Positions 24,894-37,327 of a stretch of DNA of 64,000 nt are shown here, one piece after another; within the stretch, counting starts at the first letter, position 1, and each line of letters opens with the position of its first letter. The position numbers were made by a program, and so were the translations under genes. The stretch comes from Metaphire vulgaris. Lineage: Eukaryota > Annelida > Clitellata > Crassiclitellata > Megascolecidae. Below the pieces are notes generated by a model, which did not search any database, was not told where the DNA came from, and saw only the letters and a program-made list of their open reading frames with translations. The stretch lies in the NCBI GenBank assembly GCA_018105865.1, contig CM030841.1, positions 8,668,229 to 8,732,228 of the forward strand, in the 5' to 3' direction.

Positions 24894-26102
24894 GTTGTCG
24901 TCCTAGTGACGGCGTAAGACTCGGATAAGAGTGACACGACGTGACATGCATTATTGCTAGTTCGGGTGTTAAAGCGCCTCTGCCAAACCGATCAAGGCAC
25001 GCGTGTTTGACCAAGAAACGTTGTCGGCGTGAAGCAACATCAGGTGGTGGTGGCGGTGATGATGATGATGATGATGGCTGATTCACCTGAGCTTCTGCAC
25101 ACATGGCTGCAGGAAGTAAACCGTTCGATCCAATTATCTCACTGGCGTCCGTTGCAAGATTTCGAAAGCGTAATGATCACGTTCAGTGCTCGTGTGAGGG
25201 GGATTTTCTCGCCCAATCGTCGGTCGCAAAAATACGCGAATTGCTTTAATTAAGGGAAAAAATCGGCATAATTCCGGTGGTTAACGCAAAGTCAATAATT
25301 TCTTAAGATATTCTAGATCAGTAAATGCGGCGTTTTCGCCTTGTTTGTTTCCTACATTGACTCTCTTTCTTCTTTCTCTTTCTCATACTGTACATTATGC
25401 AGTGGCTAATCTAGACTCCTGGACTCCGCGGGGGAAAACTGACAAGGCGGGGGGAGAGTCAGCTAGGGGAACCTGGGAGAGCGCTGTAAGTTGATATAAT
25501 ATGCCAACATTTCCGAGGAATTTGAAATTTCCGGGGGGGGGGAGAAGAGCAATTTTCCCCGGAAACGGCCTAGATTAAACCCTGATACATTAGATTTACT
25601 GAATTTACTAAGGCATTGATTGATTTCCAGCTGCTCCTCAAGCAAAATAGTCTGGTGATATTTATAGAGACATTTTTCATTTTTACTTTCGCATGTTCAG
25701 TCGTACTTTCGATTGCAGTTGTTGTTTAATATGGTCAAATTTCTAAACAGACTTCTAAAACCATTTCACTTCTGTGACAGCAGTCCACTAATAGATAATA
25801 TATTACAGTTTAGTGGCAGAATGATTTGGTACCGTCATCATTGCTGAAAGTTAAATGTTTCTATATTTCACTGCAATTGAACGTGAAAGTAGAATTTACT
25901 AAATAGGGAACCTGCGTGGTGTAATTTATGGACGGCGCTTTACTTTATTAAGGAGGGCCCTAGATTTGTGACAGATTGTGACAAGGGAGGGAGGTGAATT
26001 AAATGGTCATATATTACTGTTAGCAAATGACACACTTGCTTGATTCTAGATAACCTTTCATAATTTCTAAGCACGAAAATCTTCTAAAAGATCCCAAATA
26101 GG
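24894..26102. other. Intergenic with weak repeats
   Basis: A possible MITE at 25401-25585 (CAGTGGCTAATCTAG and its partner CTAGATTAAACCCTG) without a clean duplication. The stretch 25910-25985 (TGTAATTTATGGACGGCGC) is the inverse of 51585-51650. No gene seen. Confidence 0.5.
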
Positions 26103-26321
26103 CAGGGCCATATTAAGGCGGGGGCTGAGGGCTGAGGGGTCTGTAGCCCCCTGGCCCATCATGAAAATATGCCCATCGATTTCCGAGATAAACTTTTTTT
26201 TGCTTGTTGGCACGATTTGGAAGGGAGATAACCTTTTTTTTTTTTGCTTATCAGAGATTTCCAGTATAGGCGACGTCCTTTTTCTCAGCCCCAGGCCCAC
26301 TCGGACCTTAATCCGGCCCTG
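26103..26321. mobile_element. hAT-like MITE, CAGGGCC family
   Basis: 219 bp, ends CAGGGCCATATTAAGGC and GACCTTAATCCGGCCCTG, perfect 8-bp flanks CAAATAGG (26095-26102, 26322-26329). Confidence 0.9.
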
Positions 26322-27040
26322 CAAATAGGAATGGCTCTTATGTATCGGCTAGTCTTGTCTACTACTCCTGTATACCGTCATCAAATCAATACTCATGCTT
26401 AAATCATGTACGTTCGGTTGAATGGTAATGCCATCTGTAAGATGAATGTCCATTTCTTGGAAACTGTTAAGCACATCCATTCATTGATTTTCACAACACC
26501 TTCGACGAACGACAGTGCATGAAAGAATGAAAATGAAATTCATATTTTCTAGAATAGACAAGATTCGCATAATATAAGACTGCGTCGTCAGCGTTGAACG
26601 CATCTTTGGGTCGCAAAACCGACGTCTCTTCGATATCTGAAACCTCATTACGTGAATTCGAATGATGCGCACGTAACTGTCATCTTCTACCCGTGACATG
26701 GCAGCTGCCAATGTTGCTTCGCCTATACGACGCTCGTTGTCTCACAACTGACAACGAAAGTGATGATCTAATTTACTCCAAAAATCGGCTTTTCTATGCC
26801 CACTACTATTGCATCAATCAATCGACTTCGTTTTGAGGATGCGAGTCAGTGAATTCACGTTGGCACTATTCAAGAGAGATTCTAGAGATAAAGATGGAGA
26901 ATTTTATGGACTACGCGATACATTTCGGTCGGTTGCGGGTCAGTAATCTTAACATAAAATCAATTTATATTCATATTTTTTTGGGAATCTTAAAAGATTT
27001 AGCGGGAAAACCCTGCCGTACCAAGTAGAACTTAGTCAAC

Positions 27041-27171
27041 TGGTGTACGGACATTTAATCGTGTGGTTAACTGTCGCGTGATTAACTGTACACATGATTA
27101 AGTGTCGCGTGATTAAATGTCCACGTGATTAAATGTCGGTGGTTAACTGTCGCGTAATTAAATGTCACCAA
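27041..27171. repeat. Array of GTGATTAAATGTC-like units between short inverted ends
   Basis: About seven imperfect units of 17-20 bp, alternating GTGATTAAATGTC and GTGGTTAACTGTCGC, bounded by TGGTGTACGGACATTTAAT and its inverse-like TAATTAAATGTCACCA. Confidence 0.7.
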
Positions 27172-27496
27172 ACCTAGTCAACTAAACCAACGGTTTTTAT
27201 GCTTTAAAACATTTCTGCTTTTAAAATCTTTACGTCGTTTCAATATTCTGTCCCCTCTGAATTAAAAAGTGAAAATAATATGGCGCGAGAAATAAAAAAA
27301 GTTGCTCCAAATGAGCGACTCTCAATTAGTATCATCTTGGTAGACATCTTTATATTTATTAGCAAGTCTTGTAGCAATATATCTTACATGACTTTGTCTA
27401 AATATTGAAAGAAACCAGTTTCTCGGAAGTCACGAAGTGCAAAATACCGCTGTCTCTGCAGTATTTTAAATTTTTATAGTCTTTTTTGCAGTTCCG

Positions 27497-27590
27497 CAAA
27501 GTAAGTAAGTAAAATCCCGTGGATCTATGTAGCGCTTTATAAAGCAGCACAACAGTAGCTGCTTAATTCTTAGGTGCTGAATCTTTCTTA
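27497..27590 (-). mobile_element. LINE 3'-end fragment with (TTAC)n tail
   Basis: AAGTAAGTAAGTAAAATCCC, then GTGGATCTATGTAGCGCTTT and TAGCTGCTTAATTCTTAGG. Homologous to 31441-31535 and 54731-54815. Read on the minus strand it ends in GCGCTACATAGA...TTACTTACTT, typical of L2-like 3' ends. Confidence 0.6.
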
Positions 27591-28734
27591 AAATAGCCAA
27601 ATAGCTTTGGGAAAGTAACTATGAAAAGCATGAATGCTGACTTTTAAGGTGGATATTTGTAGAAATTAGTTTGAAATTAGATTACTGTATCTTAAGGAAA
27701 TGTTTTACAAAGGTTATCCGTTAAATGCATAATGTTCATTTGCGGCATATCAAGCATTAATTGGCCATTAAGTATAATTATTTTACTTAAATAATGCAGG
27801 TTGTAATTTTTAACCCTTTGGCTTCCAGCGATCTGTATAACCAATAGGTTATAAAACCGGAATACCGGTTTTACGGGTCCATAGGGTTAGATTATTCGAG
27901 TAATTTTTAACATGGAGGTCCCAGCGCACAGCTTATGTTACACTAGACTTTTAGCATATAGGCCTACAGTAAAGGCCTACAAGCAAGGTCACTCTTACAG
28001 AAATGCGATACATATTCTGGTTTAGAAGTTGTTCTTGACGCTGAAAAAATTCAAATGAACGACATCTAGGGAAATCATGTAACGCCCTCTAGACTGGACT
28101 TGTCTTTGTCCTCCGTACCAACCAACCGCAATTGCTTTGAGAGGCCACGGGTCCCTCGGATAGCCGGGCTTTTTTGCCATTTTGTATAATGCAAACGATT
28201 GTCTTCCTATATTTGTCTATGTCCGAAATGAGCGGTGGCAAAAGCAAAGACATTCAGGAAAAGTTCAAAGGTCCCTGAATCGGTCGATTGAAGATAGATC
28301 GATAATAGCAATTTAGCCTAAAATACATACATACATACATTCATACATACATACACACACATATATATATAATATATAGTATATATATCATCAAGAAACA
28401 TAATCGTATCCTTTATGACTATTTCAGATTAAGCGGTCGTGACAGAAAAAAGAGTTGTAAAGTTGTATGAAGTAGATTATCAACCATGTAACATGACTGC
28501 TAACATATAGCGAGTTAATAAAAAAAAAGTCATTCCATGTATTTCGGAAATCAAACAAAGGCCATCAATGCGAAGAATTTGTTAATTTCAATTAACTAAT
28601 TAATGTTAATTTCATGTTTAGCTCCAAGATACATTATTGCTTAATTTCAAATGAATATTGTCTTAAATGTGTTAACATTATGTTTCTTCTATAAATGAAA
28701 ATAGAATTTTTTATACTCTGTTTACTCTTTTGTA

Positions 28735-28781
<47 letters not shown>

Positions 28782-30673
28782 CATATCTTGCTTTGAGAGG
28801 AGACATGAGAGAAGGAAGCTTCCTTTTCCAACGATTGTCTGTCACTCTGCAGCGATTCAACGTCATTGCTTTTCGAGGAACTTTTCCAGACCTCGAACCG
28901 GACGAGAATTAGCCACACAACAATTTCTTAATGTCTCCGGACACTTTTTCCATAAGACCTTCGGGAATGAAGTACCGAGGACATTATATATATATATATA
29001 AAGCACTTGAAAAATGATGTATGCACCATGCGCAGTATTTGGAAATGATGTACGTGCTAAGCAGGAGAATGTTTTGAGTAAATAAAGTCAAAGTAAAAAG
29101 ATCAAGAAAGTCAATTGATCTTGAATAAATGAGATAAACATTGAATTAGACAGAAGGTAAAAAGGGCGCTCGCACTTAGCGTACAAATTTAACAAAATTC
29201 ACCCAACAGTTCTGTCCTCATTATTTTATGCTGTATTCCGTAGACGTTGACAGTTCAGTAGTAGGCCCTAAGTTTACCAACTTGCGATTCGAATTTTATT
29301 CGATTATATCTGGAATCGTACTGTACTGCTGCCCGTAAAAACATTACTGGAAATATATCTCGCACTTTCTCAATAAGCACCAACCTTTACATCGATTTCC
29401 GAGTTCATGGAAAATTTGCACACCTTTTCTTCCAATTAATGCTGCCCTAGAAAATCCAGACAAAACGACTCCTTTCATCATCTATCTCGCTGCTTCACAC
29501 TCTGATTTCTCAGGCATGTACCTGCTCTGTTGATTTTAAGAACCATCGATTTGTACCTTTATGTAAATGAACTGGAACGAAAAGATGTCGCTGTTTATTT
29601 TTCATTAACGTCCGTCAAATACTTATCGAATAATCATCGTTGACAAACTACCATTTTCTATTGCATTTTAAGAAGTGAAACTTGATTTTAGAAAGCATTC
29701 CGGCTTTGAGCTAACAATCATCCCGCAGAGTGTATGGTACGTGGTCGTCCACATATCGGCTGGTTGGCTTCAGTTTAATATCGCTATAATGTGCTTTCCG
29801 TCTCGGTTAAAACAAACTGCGCGCGAAGAAAATTTTTCCCTGTATACATTAAAGCCGAGATTTTTATATTCATAATAGCAGACGATATCCGAGATAACCA
29901 AGAAATATATTGCTTATCAGCTTGGAATAATCTTAGAAATCAGTAGGCCTATGCAAATCATTCCAAATGCAAGTTCTCATTAAATGTCTTCGTAACGTTG
30001 TCTTCTTTCTGCCGCACAGAAAGTAATTTCGCTCAACGATTCTGCAAAAACACACGCTTCGTTTGTTAGGGCCTGATTTGAAATAAGAGACATTCTTAAA
30101 TGAGATTATATGCACTTAAATAACTAATGCGCCACAAAGAAAACGATATTTGCCACTTAATCTTATTAGTTCATACAGTAGCATTGCATCTTTGGCATCC
30201 GACCGAAAGTCATTACGCCTGCTAGATATTTATCACTGCTAAGTTTTATATAGCGGAAACTTTTATGAGATAATGCATTCCGGTCAGAGCAAAGCGCCTA
30301 AATAAAATGCCAGCGAAACTTGGTTTGAACGTATACGTAGCATATAACCTACTAAGCATTAATTATGACAGGTATAAACGACACAAACCAATAATTTCAT
30401 TAAATTCACAGCTCACTTTGTGCCATGCATCGCATAATGGACACTCGAACGCTTTTAGTATCGGATGGTGGACCTCTATATCAGCTGCATTGCTAGGCGA
30501 ATATTGACGGACCATATCGATTTAGTCGTGTGGTTCGATCGAATCTCATGAATCCAAACTTAACAAATGCCCGAATGAATGCCGTGCGTCTAAGAATGGC
30601 GAGAAAATACAGCCGTCCATGCAATATAGTCCAAATGTCAAATATTTAGCTTCATCGCTAAAAACATTGAAAA

Positions 30674-30983
30674 CAGTAGCGTCATTTCACACTTTTCTTG
30701 GAGGGGAGGTAATTTTTTGCCAAATTTTTGGCAAATGTTGGCAAATTTGTGCAAATTTTAGACAATTTTGCAAATTTTAGGCAATTTTTGCAAATTTTAG
30801 GCAATTTTGGCCGATTTTGGCCAATTTTTGGGCCAATTGTTTTTGGCAAATTTGCAATTTTTTATATTTTTTGGCTATTTGTTGGCAATGTTTGCGATAT
30901 TTTGAACACTAATACATTATAAATATTTTTTCATTTCCTTTGGGGGGGCACGGCCCACAGCCCCCTCCCAAATGACTCCTCTG
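30674..30983. mobile_element. hAT-like MITE, CAGTAGCGT family, copy 2
   Basis: 310 bp, ends CAGTAGCGTCATTTCACAC and AAATGACTCCTCTG; flanks ATTGAAAA and ATTGAACA match at 7 of 8. Interior of GGCAAATTTTTGG-like words; collinear with 6898-7198. Confidence 0.85.
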
Positions 30984-31084
30984 ATTGAACATTGGATTGT
31001 TCAGGGGAGATAAAATCAGAGGTTTTTACCTACATCATATTGACACTCATTAGAAGCGTGATGTTTATTGGATTGGTTACAACA

Positions 31085-31341
31085 GTGGCGTAGCCAGGAT
31101 TTCCCGAAGGGAGGGGATTTGACTTCGAAAAATCCTGACAAGCAGAAACAAAGGTCATTGCCTATTATTTTGCTTCATTAAGTTACTTAGGCTATATAGC
31201 TATTTGAGCGCGTACAACTATATTGATATTTTTCTTTGATTTTTGCGCCCTCCGCCCACAGAATAATAATACGCAATAAAAACAATGTTTGGTCAGGCAA
31301 TCAAGGGAGGTTAACCCCAAACCCTCTTGACTACGAGACTG
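31085..31341. mobile_element. Decayed MITE, CAGTGGCGTAGCCAGG family
   Basis: Left end CAGTGGCGTAGCCAGGATTT is intact; right end CTTGACTACGAGACTG is mutated; no duplication seen. A lone left end of the same family (CAATGGCGTAGCCAGGATTC) is at 32882. Confidence 0.55.
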
Positions 31342-31440
31342 GATGATGACATCAAAACTATGAATGGCCCACGACTCTAACTAATATGATCAAAAAATAG
31401 TATGCGATTGATAATTCTTGCAGTTTATTTCAAATAACGC

Positions 31441-31535
31441 TTAAGTAAAGTAAATCTCGTGAAGTTATATAGCGCTTTTGTAAATAGCATTGCAGTATCT
31501 GCTTATTTTTAAGGCGCTTAGGTAAGACTGCTATT
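31441..31535 (-). mobile_element. LINE 3'-end fragment, same family as 27497
   Basis: AAGTAAAGTAAATCTCGTG, then TATATAGCGCTTTTGTAAA and AAGGCGCTTAGG. From 31536 to 32640 nothing else is evident except an (AAT)n tract at 32101-32169. Confidence 0.55.
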
Positions 31536-32098
31536 GGGTGCGTTCAATGCAGCCTATAATGATGTAGCGCTTCAACAAGTTTCTGTTGTAAAAATCTCAA
31601 TAGAACTGCGCGTACATTTAGAATTCTAATAGTAGGCCTATATCATTTTATCGGTAACTTCTATAGCGCAGCTGCATACTGCCCATATGTCATATAGGCC
31701 ATCAGTTGACGGTGTGAAAAAATATAGGCGTCCAAAGAAATCAATTCAATCCAAGCTCCATCAAAAATGGCAGCTCCATCAATGCCGCAATACATAGCAT
31801 TATTCTACAAGATTTTACGGTCTGTCTAATAGACTTTTCTTATTATTTAGATACAATCGCATGGTCTATGGCTAATTAAATTCGAGCTAAAAGGAAAATG
31901 ATTAAGACAATCCGGATTATTCTGCTATTCCCTCCACCTAAAGACATATCTGTCCAGAACATCTTATTTTTTCTTCCTTAGATTGTTTTCCATACAGCAG
32001 TTGTGTGTATTGTTATCTTATTTATTTTTTATAGCTGGACTCTGTAATGTGCCTTTGTTCCGACATATTGGTAAAAAGGTGCACAAGAAATTGGGAGT

Positions 32099-32155
<57 letters not shown>

Positions 32156-32648
32156 GCAATAATAATAATTTCTTGATCTAGCGCTATGAGGTTTGTGTTT
32201 AGCTGTAATTCGGTTTTCTTGAATTTTCTTTCATTTACTAGAAATTTTTCTTCATCTGGCGTTTTCATCATTTTGCTTTCGATCGATTTTTCAGCGGCGA
32301 AACCAAAATTAGTTCGTACTTCCATTTGAATGCGACTGTCCACTTCCGCCATAAATTTTGTCGATGTTGTCTTTCAACTTCTCTCTTTTGGACCCATTAG
32401 TCTCACTTTTGATTTTTCCTCCGCCGTTTCCCAAGGACGCCGATCCGACTCCACCCCCTTTCAGCCATCTTACAGCTTTTTAATGCCGCGTCTATTCTCA
32501 AGGTCTCCCGTTTTATTCCGTCTGGAACTCACTTTATATTTTTCCAATCGCCACTATTATGACACGGATTGACAATACCGAAACAATATATCATTTATGC
32601 GTAGGCTATACTTTTATTGATGTCTATTCTATCCTTTCCACCCTAATC

Positions 32649-32839
32649 CAGAGATGGCCATGGGTTGGGTTAGCCAATAGGCTGGGTTGGATTGGGTTGG
32701 GTTATACTTATTCATATTTATGACGGGTTGAGTTTGTATTACGGTGGGTTGGGTTGGATCCAGTAACCCCATTGCCGGCATGGGTTGGGTTGGAGATTTG
32801 ATGGGTTGGGTTATAAAAATTGACCCATGGTCATATCTG
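32649..32839. mobile_element. hAT-like MITE with GGGTTGGGTTGG interior
   Basis: 191 bp, ends CAGAGATGGCCATGGGTTGG and TTGACCCATGGTCATATCTG, perfect 8-bp flanks CCCTAATC (32641-32648, 32840-32847). The interior is mostly GGGTTGG repeats. Related element at 36074-36321. Confidence 0.88.
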
Positions 32840-33036
32840 CCCTAATCCAAGCTTTAGTTTGATGTTACCATACAGAGATTGCAATGGCGTAGCCAGGATT
32901 CCAGAATAGGGGACATTCCGTGTTTCTTTTTTTGCGTTAAAGTTTCAAATTGTTATCTAGATGTGTGCCTTGCTTCGGATTGTCAGAGTTCAGAGAATTT
33001 GCAAACGCCTTCGCCCGGATATATCCGCGTAAGATT

Positions 33037-33657
33037 ATTATTATTATTATTAAGACAATTTATAGAGCGCAGTAAGCATAGTGAAGACTAAAGTCAAAAG
33101 CGCTTAACAATGAACATTATAAGAGATATTAAACATATGCGTCTTAAGGACTTGATAAACAAATCAGGGAGGTTTGTCACGTTCTTCGGCAGAGAGTTCC
33201 ACAGACTCGGATTGCCCCTCCGGAATGATCTGTCACCGAAGACAGCCGTCTTGGACGGAGGAGGAACCACCAATTGACAACAGTTGCTTGAGCGAAGCCG
33301 CGATCGCCGATCGACCGCCGTAGACTTGATGACCAGGCCCGATAAGTAGCTAGGGCAAAAGGGGTCATACAGCGCCCGAAATGTTAGCCAGCAACGCTTG
33401 AAGGCTATGCGCTCCGGAATCCTGAGCCAGTGAAGATTATCACGTAGAAACGGTGTCACGTGCTCGTTCCAACTCGAGCCAAAAATCAGACGAGCGGAGA
33501 CGTTTAGCACCGACTGAAGACGATTTAGTTGGTTGACAGGAAGTCCGAGCAGAACGCTATTACAATAATCTACTCGAGCTAAGACGAGGGCACGGATGAG
33601 ATTGACGACTACAGGCACCGGCAGGTATCGACGTTGCAAGATTCCTGCCCCAATCAA
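33037..33657 (-). mobile_element. LINE 3' fragment (reverse transcriptase C terminus)
   Basis: An open frame from 33657 to 33094 reads LARVDYCNSVLLGLP, LQSVLNVSARLIFG, LHWLRIPERIAFKR, GDRSFRRGNPSLWNSLP. These are the C-terminal blocks of L2/CR1-type LINE proteins. The 3' UTR has GCGCTCTATAAATTGTCTTA and an (AAT)n tail at 33037-33054. Truncated at the 5' side, so not mobile. Confidence 0.85.
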
Positions 33658-33908
33658 GTGTTTTGCGGAGAAAGATTTTAGGTGGAGTTCCCGTCGTTTA
33701 ATGCCAGCTAATCACTCACGCGGATATTGTCCGGGTAACTATTTCGAGGATATATCCGCGTTACGTATCTCCTAGTGGAACCGCACCTTTTATGGTGTTC
33801 AAATGCACTACAGTTATAGCCATAGAATAATTATATTATGCAGAGTAACATCCTAGAAAGTAAGGAGATACATCAGTATTTAAAGTAAATTGTTATCATT
33901 ACAAGCGA

Positions 33909-34180
33909 TGGGTGGGAAGTTAGCAGAGTGGTAACAACGTTGAACGATAGAGCAGAAGGTCGCGGTTTCGAGACCCGCAGGAGCCCTAAGGTCGACTAAG
34001 CCTTACTCGCTAAAGGGCTCTGGTAAAATGAGAAGTCGTAGAATGCTGCAATAAGTGAAACAGGTGCACGATGCACTAGCCCCGTATCCGTGGTATTGCA
34101 CGCCTGGCTGATGGCTATAGCAACGGAGATCAGCGCCGCCCTATGAGCCCGTGAGGCTCGGAAAGGACTTTCATTTTTTT
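33909..34180 (+). mobile_element. tRNA-derived SINE, copy 2
   Basis: TTAGCAGAGTGGTAACAACG (A box), GGTTTCGAGACC (B-box region) and a body with GATGCACTAGCCCCGTATCC, GCCTGGCTGATGG and GATCAGCGCCGCCCTATGAG. Nearly collinear with copy 4 at 39589. Confidence 0.88.
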
Positions 34181-34535
34181 AAACACGATGAATTATCCGA
34201 AACATTCGTAATTTCCTGAACGTCAAATGAATTTTACGAAACACGCCAAAGAAAAGTTTTTGAGTTTGAGTATTTTTATTTTAAGACTAATGACTTGAAA
34301 TCTTCTTTCAAAATCAATTTGAAAGACGAAAGAATTATGAACAAGATATTAGACAATAAAACTGAAGCGAAAAGCCGATATATTAAGAAACTAGTCAATG
34401 TGGAGAGAATGAACGAATACAATATTTCGCAAAGATCGTTATTCAGATCATGTAGGGGTCGTTAAAGTAATGCAACGGAGGAAAAAGTACATTATATATA
34501 CATACTGTATATATAAAGAAAATTATATATATACT

Positions 34536-34570
<35 letters not shown>

Positions 34571-35160
34571 TTGTGTGTGTGTGTTTTGTGTTTGTGTTTA
34601 AAAATACATTTTATGCACATATATATAAATAGCATTATATATAATGTAAAAGTACATTACATATACAGTGTATAGCATAGCACACCAAGCAACTCACGCA
34701 ACAACAGACAGATCTGAGAAAGGTTTAAAATGAAATTCGGAGTTAGATCGAGTCCTTTTGCCAATGCGAGCGTCTTCAGACACGGGATGTAACTTTAGCG
34801 TACAATTTCGCAATCGACAATGCTTTCGCTAGACCGATAATATAATTACAATTAATTTAGGTCGACAATTTTCCAATAATTAACTGTTTTTTATACACAG
34901 TCGTCCTCTAAATCTCTATATTTTTATGCTCATATAGGCCAACAAGTAAACGTTGAATCGGTCTCACTTAATTTGAGTGCTGACAAGCAAAATTGGTCGT
35001 CGCGCACATTTTTATCCCAGGGGTGTTAGAAATCTGCACTAAATCGCCAAACAACGCTTCACTGCTTCGTTCTGCATAACGGCACAATCTTAGATTTTTA
35101 AACTGCACAAAAAATAACTTTCACTGAAATGATGAAATTCTGAGTCATATTAAGTTTATC
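34181..35160. other. Intergenic with TA and GT tracts
   Basis: TA-rich and (GT)n blocks at 34490-34590. No gene seen. Confidence 0.55.
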
Positions 35161-35244
35161 ACTCAAGCTTTACATATTTGCATTAAGAGCAGGGACAAAA
35201 TCAACGAAAGTGCTGTTGCTGCATAAGAAGCGTCAGAGAATATC

Positions 35245-35622
35245 CTACCGTGCATCTGCAGAGCTACTAAAGTCCAGACAATCCAGAATCTCTCGCAGCA
35301 TCTGAAAGCAACCGTCCACCATCCGAGTTCGCCGAAGCGGAGCACCCGATGGCGCAACAGTCTTCTCCGACACCAGCTAAGCCCCGGGCGTCCGAACATC
35401 GTCTCAAAGACCAACTAATAAAAGACGACGACACACTGACAACGTAGGACGCTCGACGCGGCCGCTAGCTAGCTGCCTCGACTGCACGGTCCCGGGTCTG
35501 TTTGTCGCCCCGGCGTCATCTGACCAACGCGGTCTGGAGGAGGAAAATCGAATTATCGCGTTATATCCAAACACGTCGTCGCCCGTGTCACCGATGTTTG
35601 GTTTCAACCGATGTTCGCTCAA
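35245..35622 (-). pseudogene. Possible cytoplasmic-tail exon remnant, copy A
   Basis: Two minus-strand frames follow one another: 35622-35404 (SEHRLKPNIGDTGDDVFGYN then AIIRFSSSRPRW) and, after an overlap of stops, 35371-35245 (LRRTRMVDGCFQMLREILDC, then a TAG). The second ends like the exon at 36328-36612 (MVDSCFQMLP), and GYNAIIRFSSS resembles QYDFVITYSSG there. The region is GC-rich like the proven exons. A plus-strand frame over the same bases (35228-35446) is also open, so strand is not certain. I read it as a decayed duplicate. Confidence 0.35.
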
Positions 35623-36073
35623 CAGTCGCCCGCCACTTTCTGTCCCCCGTAATCTTCACATTCGTCATCGAAGCCGCAACGATATACAGTGTACTCCTAT
35701 ACTCGGCCGTGTTACCTCTTCGCTGCGACTGATTCCGGCGAACGGCGTCTATCGATAGGAGGCGCTTTTCGATGGATTATGTAGCGCCGTCGTAGAAGCG
35801 GTATAATGCGCTCGAGTAAGATTGTATGTCGCATATAAGTAGGCTTGGAAGCGACCGAGTCAATACAGTAGTGTTAAGGAGTCTTCGCGAGCATTTGCAG
35901 TGCTTTTTTCTATGGTTCGGTTCACATGAATTAGGCCTATACTTCCGGGCGTGACACGTTCTTTCAACTCTATTGCAAAGTTGGCAAACATTTAAATGAA
36001 CACTGCTATATTTGAAACTTAATGCAGAAGCAATTTACCGATTGGCAAAACAAATGCGTTGTTGTACTTGCAG

Positions 36074-36321
36074 CAGACATGGCCATGGGTTGGGATCACC
36101 GATGGGTTGGGTTGAGTTGAGTTGGGTTGGATTTGGCTGGGTCAGACATTTCCATGTTAGTGGTAAGTTGGATTGGGCCAGAAAATTAGTAATGGTTGAA
36201 GAAATTGTAATGTATTACGATGGATTGGGTTAGGTCAAGTAACCCTATTGCTTTCGTGGGTTGGGTTGGGTCTGAATCAGGTTGGGTTGATTTTTAAAAA
36301 ATGGACTCATGTCCATGTCTG
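36074..36321. mobile_element. MITE with GGGTTGG interior, copy 2
   Basis: Ends CAGACATGGCCATGGGTTGG and CATGTCCATGTCTG; interior GGGTTGGGTT words as at 32649. Flanks ACTTGCAG and ACGTAACT agree poorly. It ends 6 bp from the stop of the tail-like exon at 36328. Confidence 0.72.
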
Positions 36322-36327
36322 ACGTAA

Positions 36328-36612
36328 CTAATCCGGAGAATCCAGACTATCTGGCAGCATCTGAAAACAACTGTCCACCATCTCAGTTTGCTGAAACAGA
36401 GTGCTATCGTTTTCGATAGTGTTGGATATAACATGCCTCGGATAAAACGAGCGAAATTTTACAGACCCGATGAGTACGTTATAACGAAGTCATACTGTAC
36501 CAGCTTCGTCTTAGAGCAGCCATCAGACTGTGTTCGACTCAGGAGATCGGACGGAGGTTGTAGATCCAAGGCATCCATAAGTCCACCGAAACGAAACAGT
36601 GGACAGTTTCTT
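36328..36612 (-). pseudogene. Possible cytoplasmic-tail exon, copy B, with one frameshift
   Basis: A strong acceptor, CTCACAACTTTTACTGCAG, opens in phase 2 (one base), as in both membrane genes' tail exons. It reads RNCPLFRFGGLMDALDLQPP, then SKTKLVQYDFVITYSSG. The frame then hits a stop, but the next frame continues at once (SVKFRSFYPRHVI, FQQTEMVDSCFQML, DSLDSPD, TAG). One missing base in the GGG near 36468 would explain this. Either a recent pseudogene or an assembly error. No membrane exon was found upstream. Confidence 0.42.
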
Positions 36613-36673
36613 CTGCAGTAAAAGTTGTGAGAGTCCAACCGTTATTGTGCCAGCTTGTGCTATGCTGAAGGAG

Positions 36674-36857
36674 CAGTGGCGGCTCCACCAGGGGAGCCAG
36701 GGGGCCCGTGCCCCTATTGAGTGCCTGCCCCCAGTGGCCCCCCAGTTGGGACCCTATACTTAATGCTCCATACATTAAACAACAAATGGTTGGCCCCCAT
36801 GATTAGAAGTTGCCACCCCAACGGCCCCCAACTTGCCAAATCCTGGAGCCGCCACTG
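36674..36857. mobile_element. hAT-like MITE, CAGTGGCGGCTCC family
   Basis: 184 bp, ends CAGTGGCGGCTCCACC and TCCTGGAGCCGCCACTG, perfect 8-bp flanks TGAAGGAG (36666-36673, 36858-36865). Inserted about 60 bp upstream of the tail-like exon's acceptor. Confidence 0.92.
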
Positions 36858-37327
36858 TGAAGGAGTGCACCGTGTACCCTTTCTGCATACAGTAATTCTT
36901 ACTAGGCTTACTTATTAATGTTCAAAAATACCATTTTCTGATTATATCTATTATCTGCTCAACGCAACAATTTATTAAATAATCATATAACGTACAATAT
37001 AGATTTATTCAGATTTATGTGAGGGTCCAATGCCTTACGGACCCTCACAGCCACATTTTTGTGAGGGTCCAGACCCCAGGATCCCCACTGGATTGATGCC
37101 ACTGTCTGTAAGGAGATCCAACATTCGTGTCGTATAGGCCCCTATAAATAGCTCTGCTTCGCACAAGGCTCCGAAGATAGAAAACCGAACTGTATACCTG
37201 AAACAGATGTGCTTTAAACTGAATGGGTGTCGAATGCCAGAGGTCTTACGTTCGCTTCCGATGCAAAACGCCTTTTCCGTCCGGTCGGCATCCCATCAAA
37301 CGCGTAAAATGGTCGCTCATAAATGTT

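Larger units (their letters stand above)
26322..30673. other. Long gene-poor stretch
   Basis: AT-rich sequence with the array at 27041, an L2-like 3' end at 27497, a CATA/TA tract at 28325-28390, (TA)n at 28740-28780 and a short TA tract at 28985. No exon or conserved reading frame recognised. Confidence 0.5.

Noticed and set aside
32649..32839. Telomere-like GGGTTGG repeats
   Set aside because: Not TTAGGG, and bounded by inverted ends with a target-site duplication, so part of a MITE.
35228..35446. Plus-strand frame (LAASESNRPPSEFAEAE...) with a similar segment at 36337
   Set aside because: Attractive at first, but the minus strand gives consistent endings and a strong phase-2 acceptor in the 36-kb copy, so I treat it as the shadow strand. 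Not excluded.
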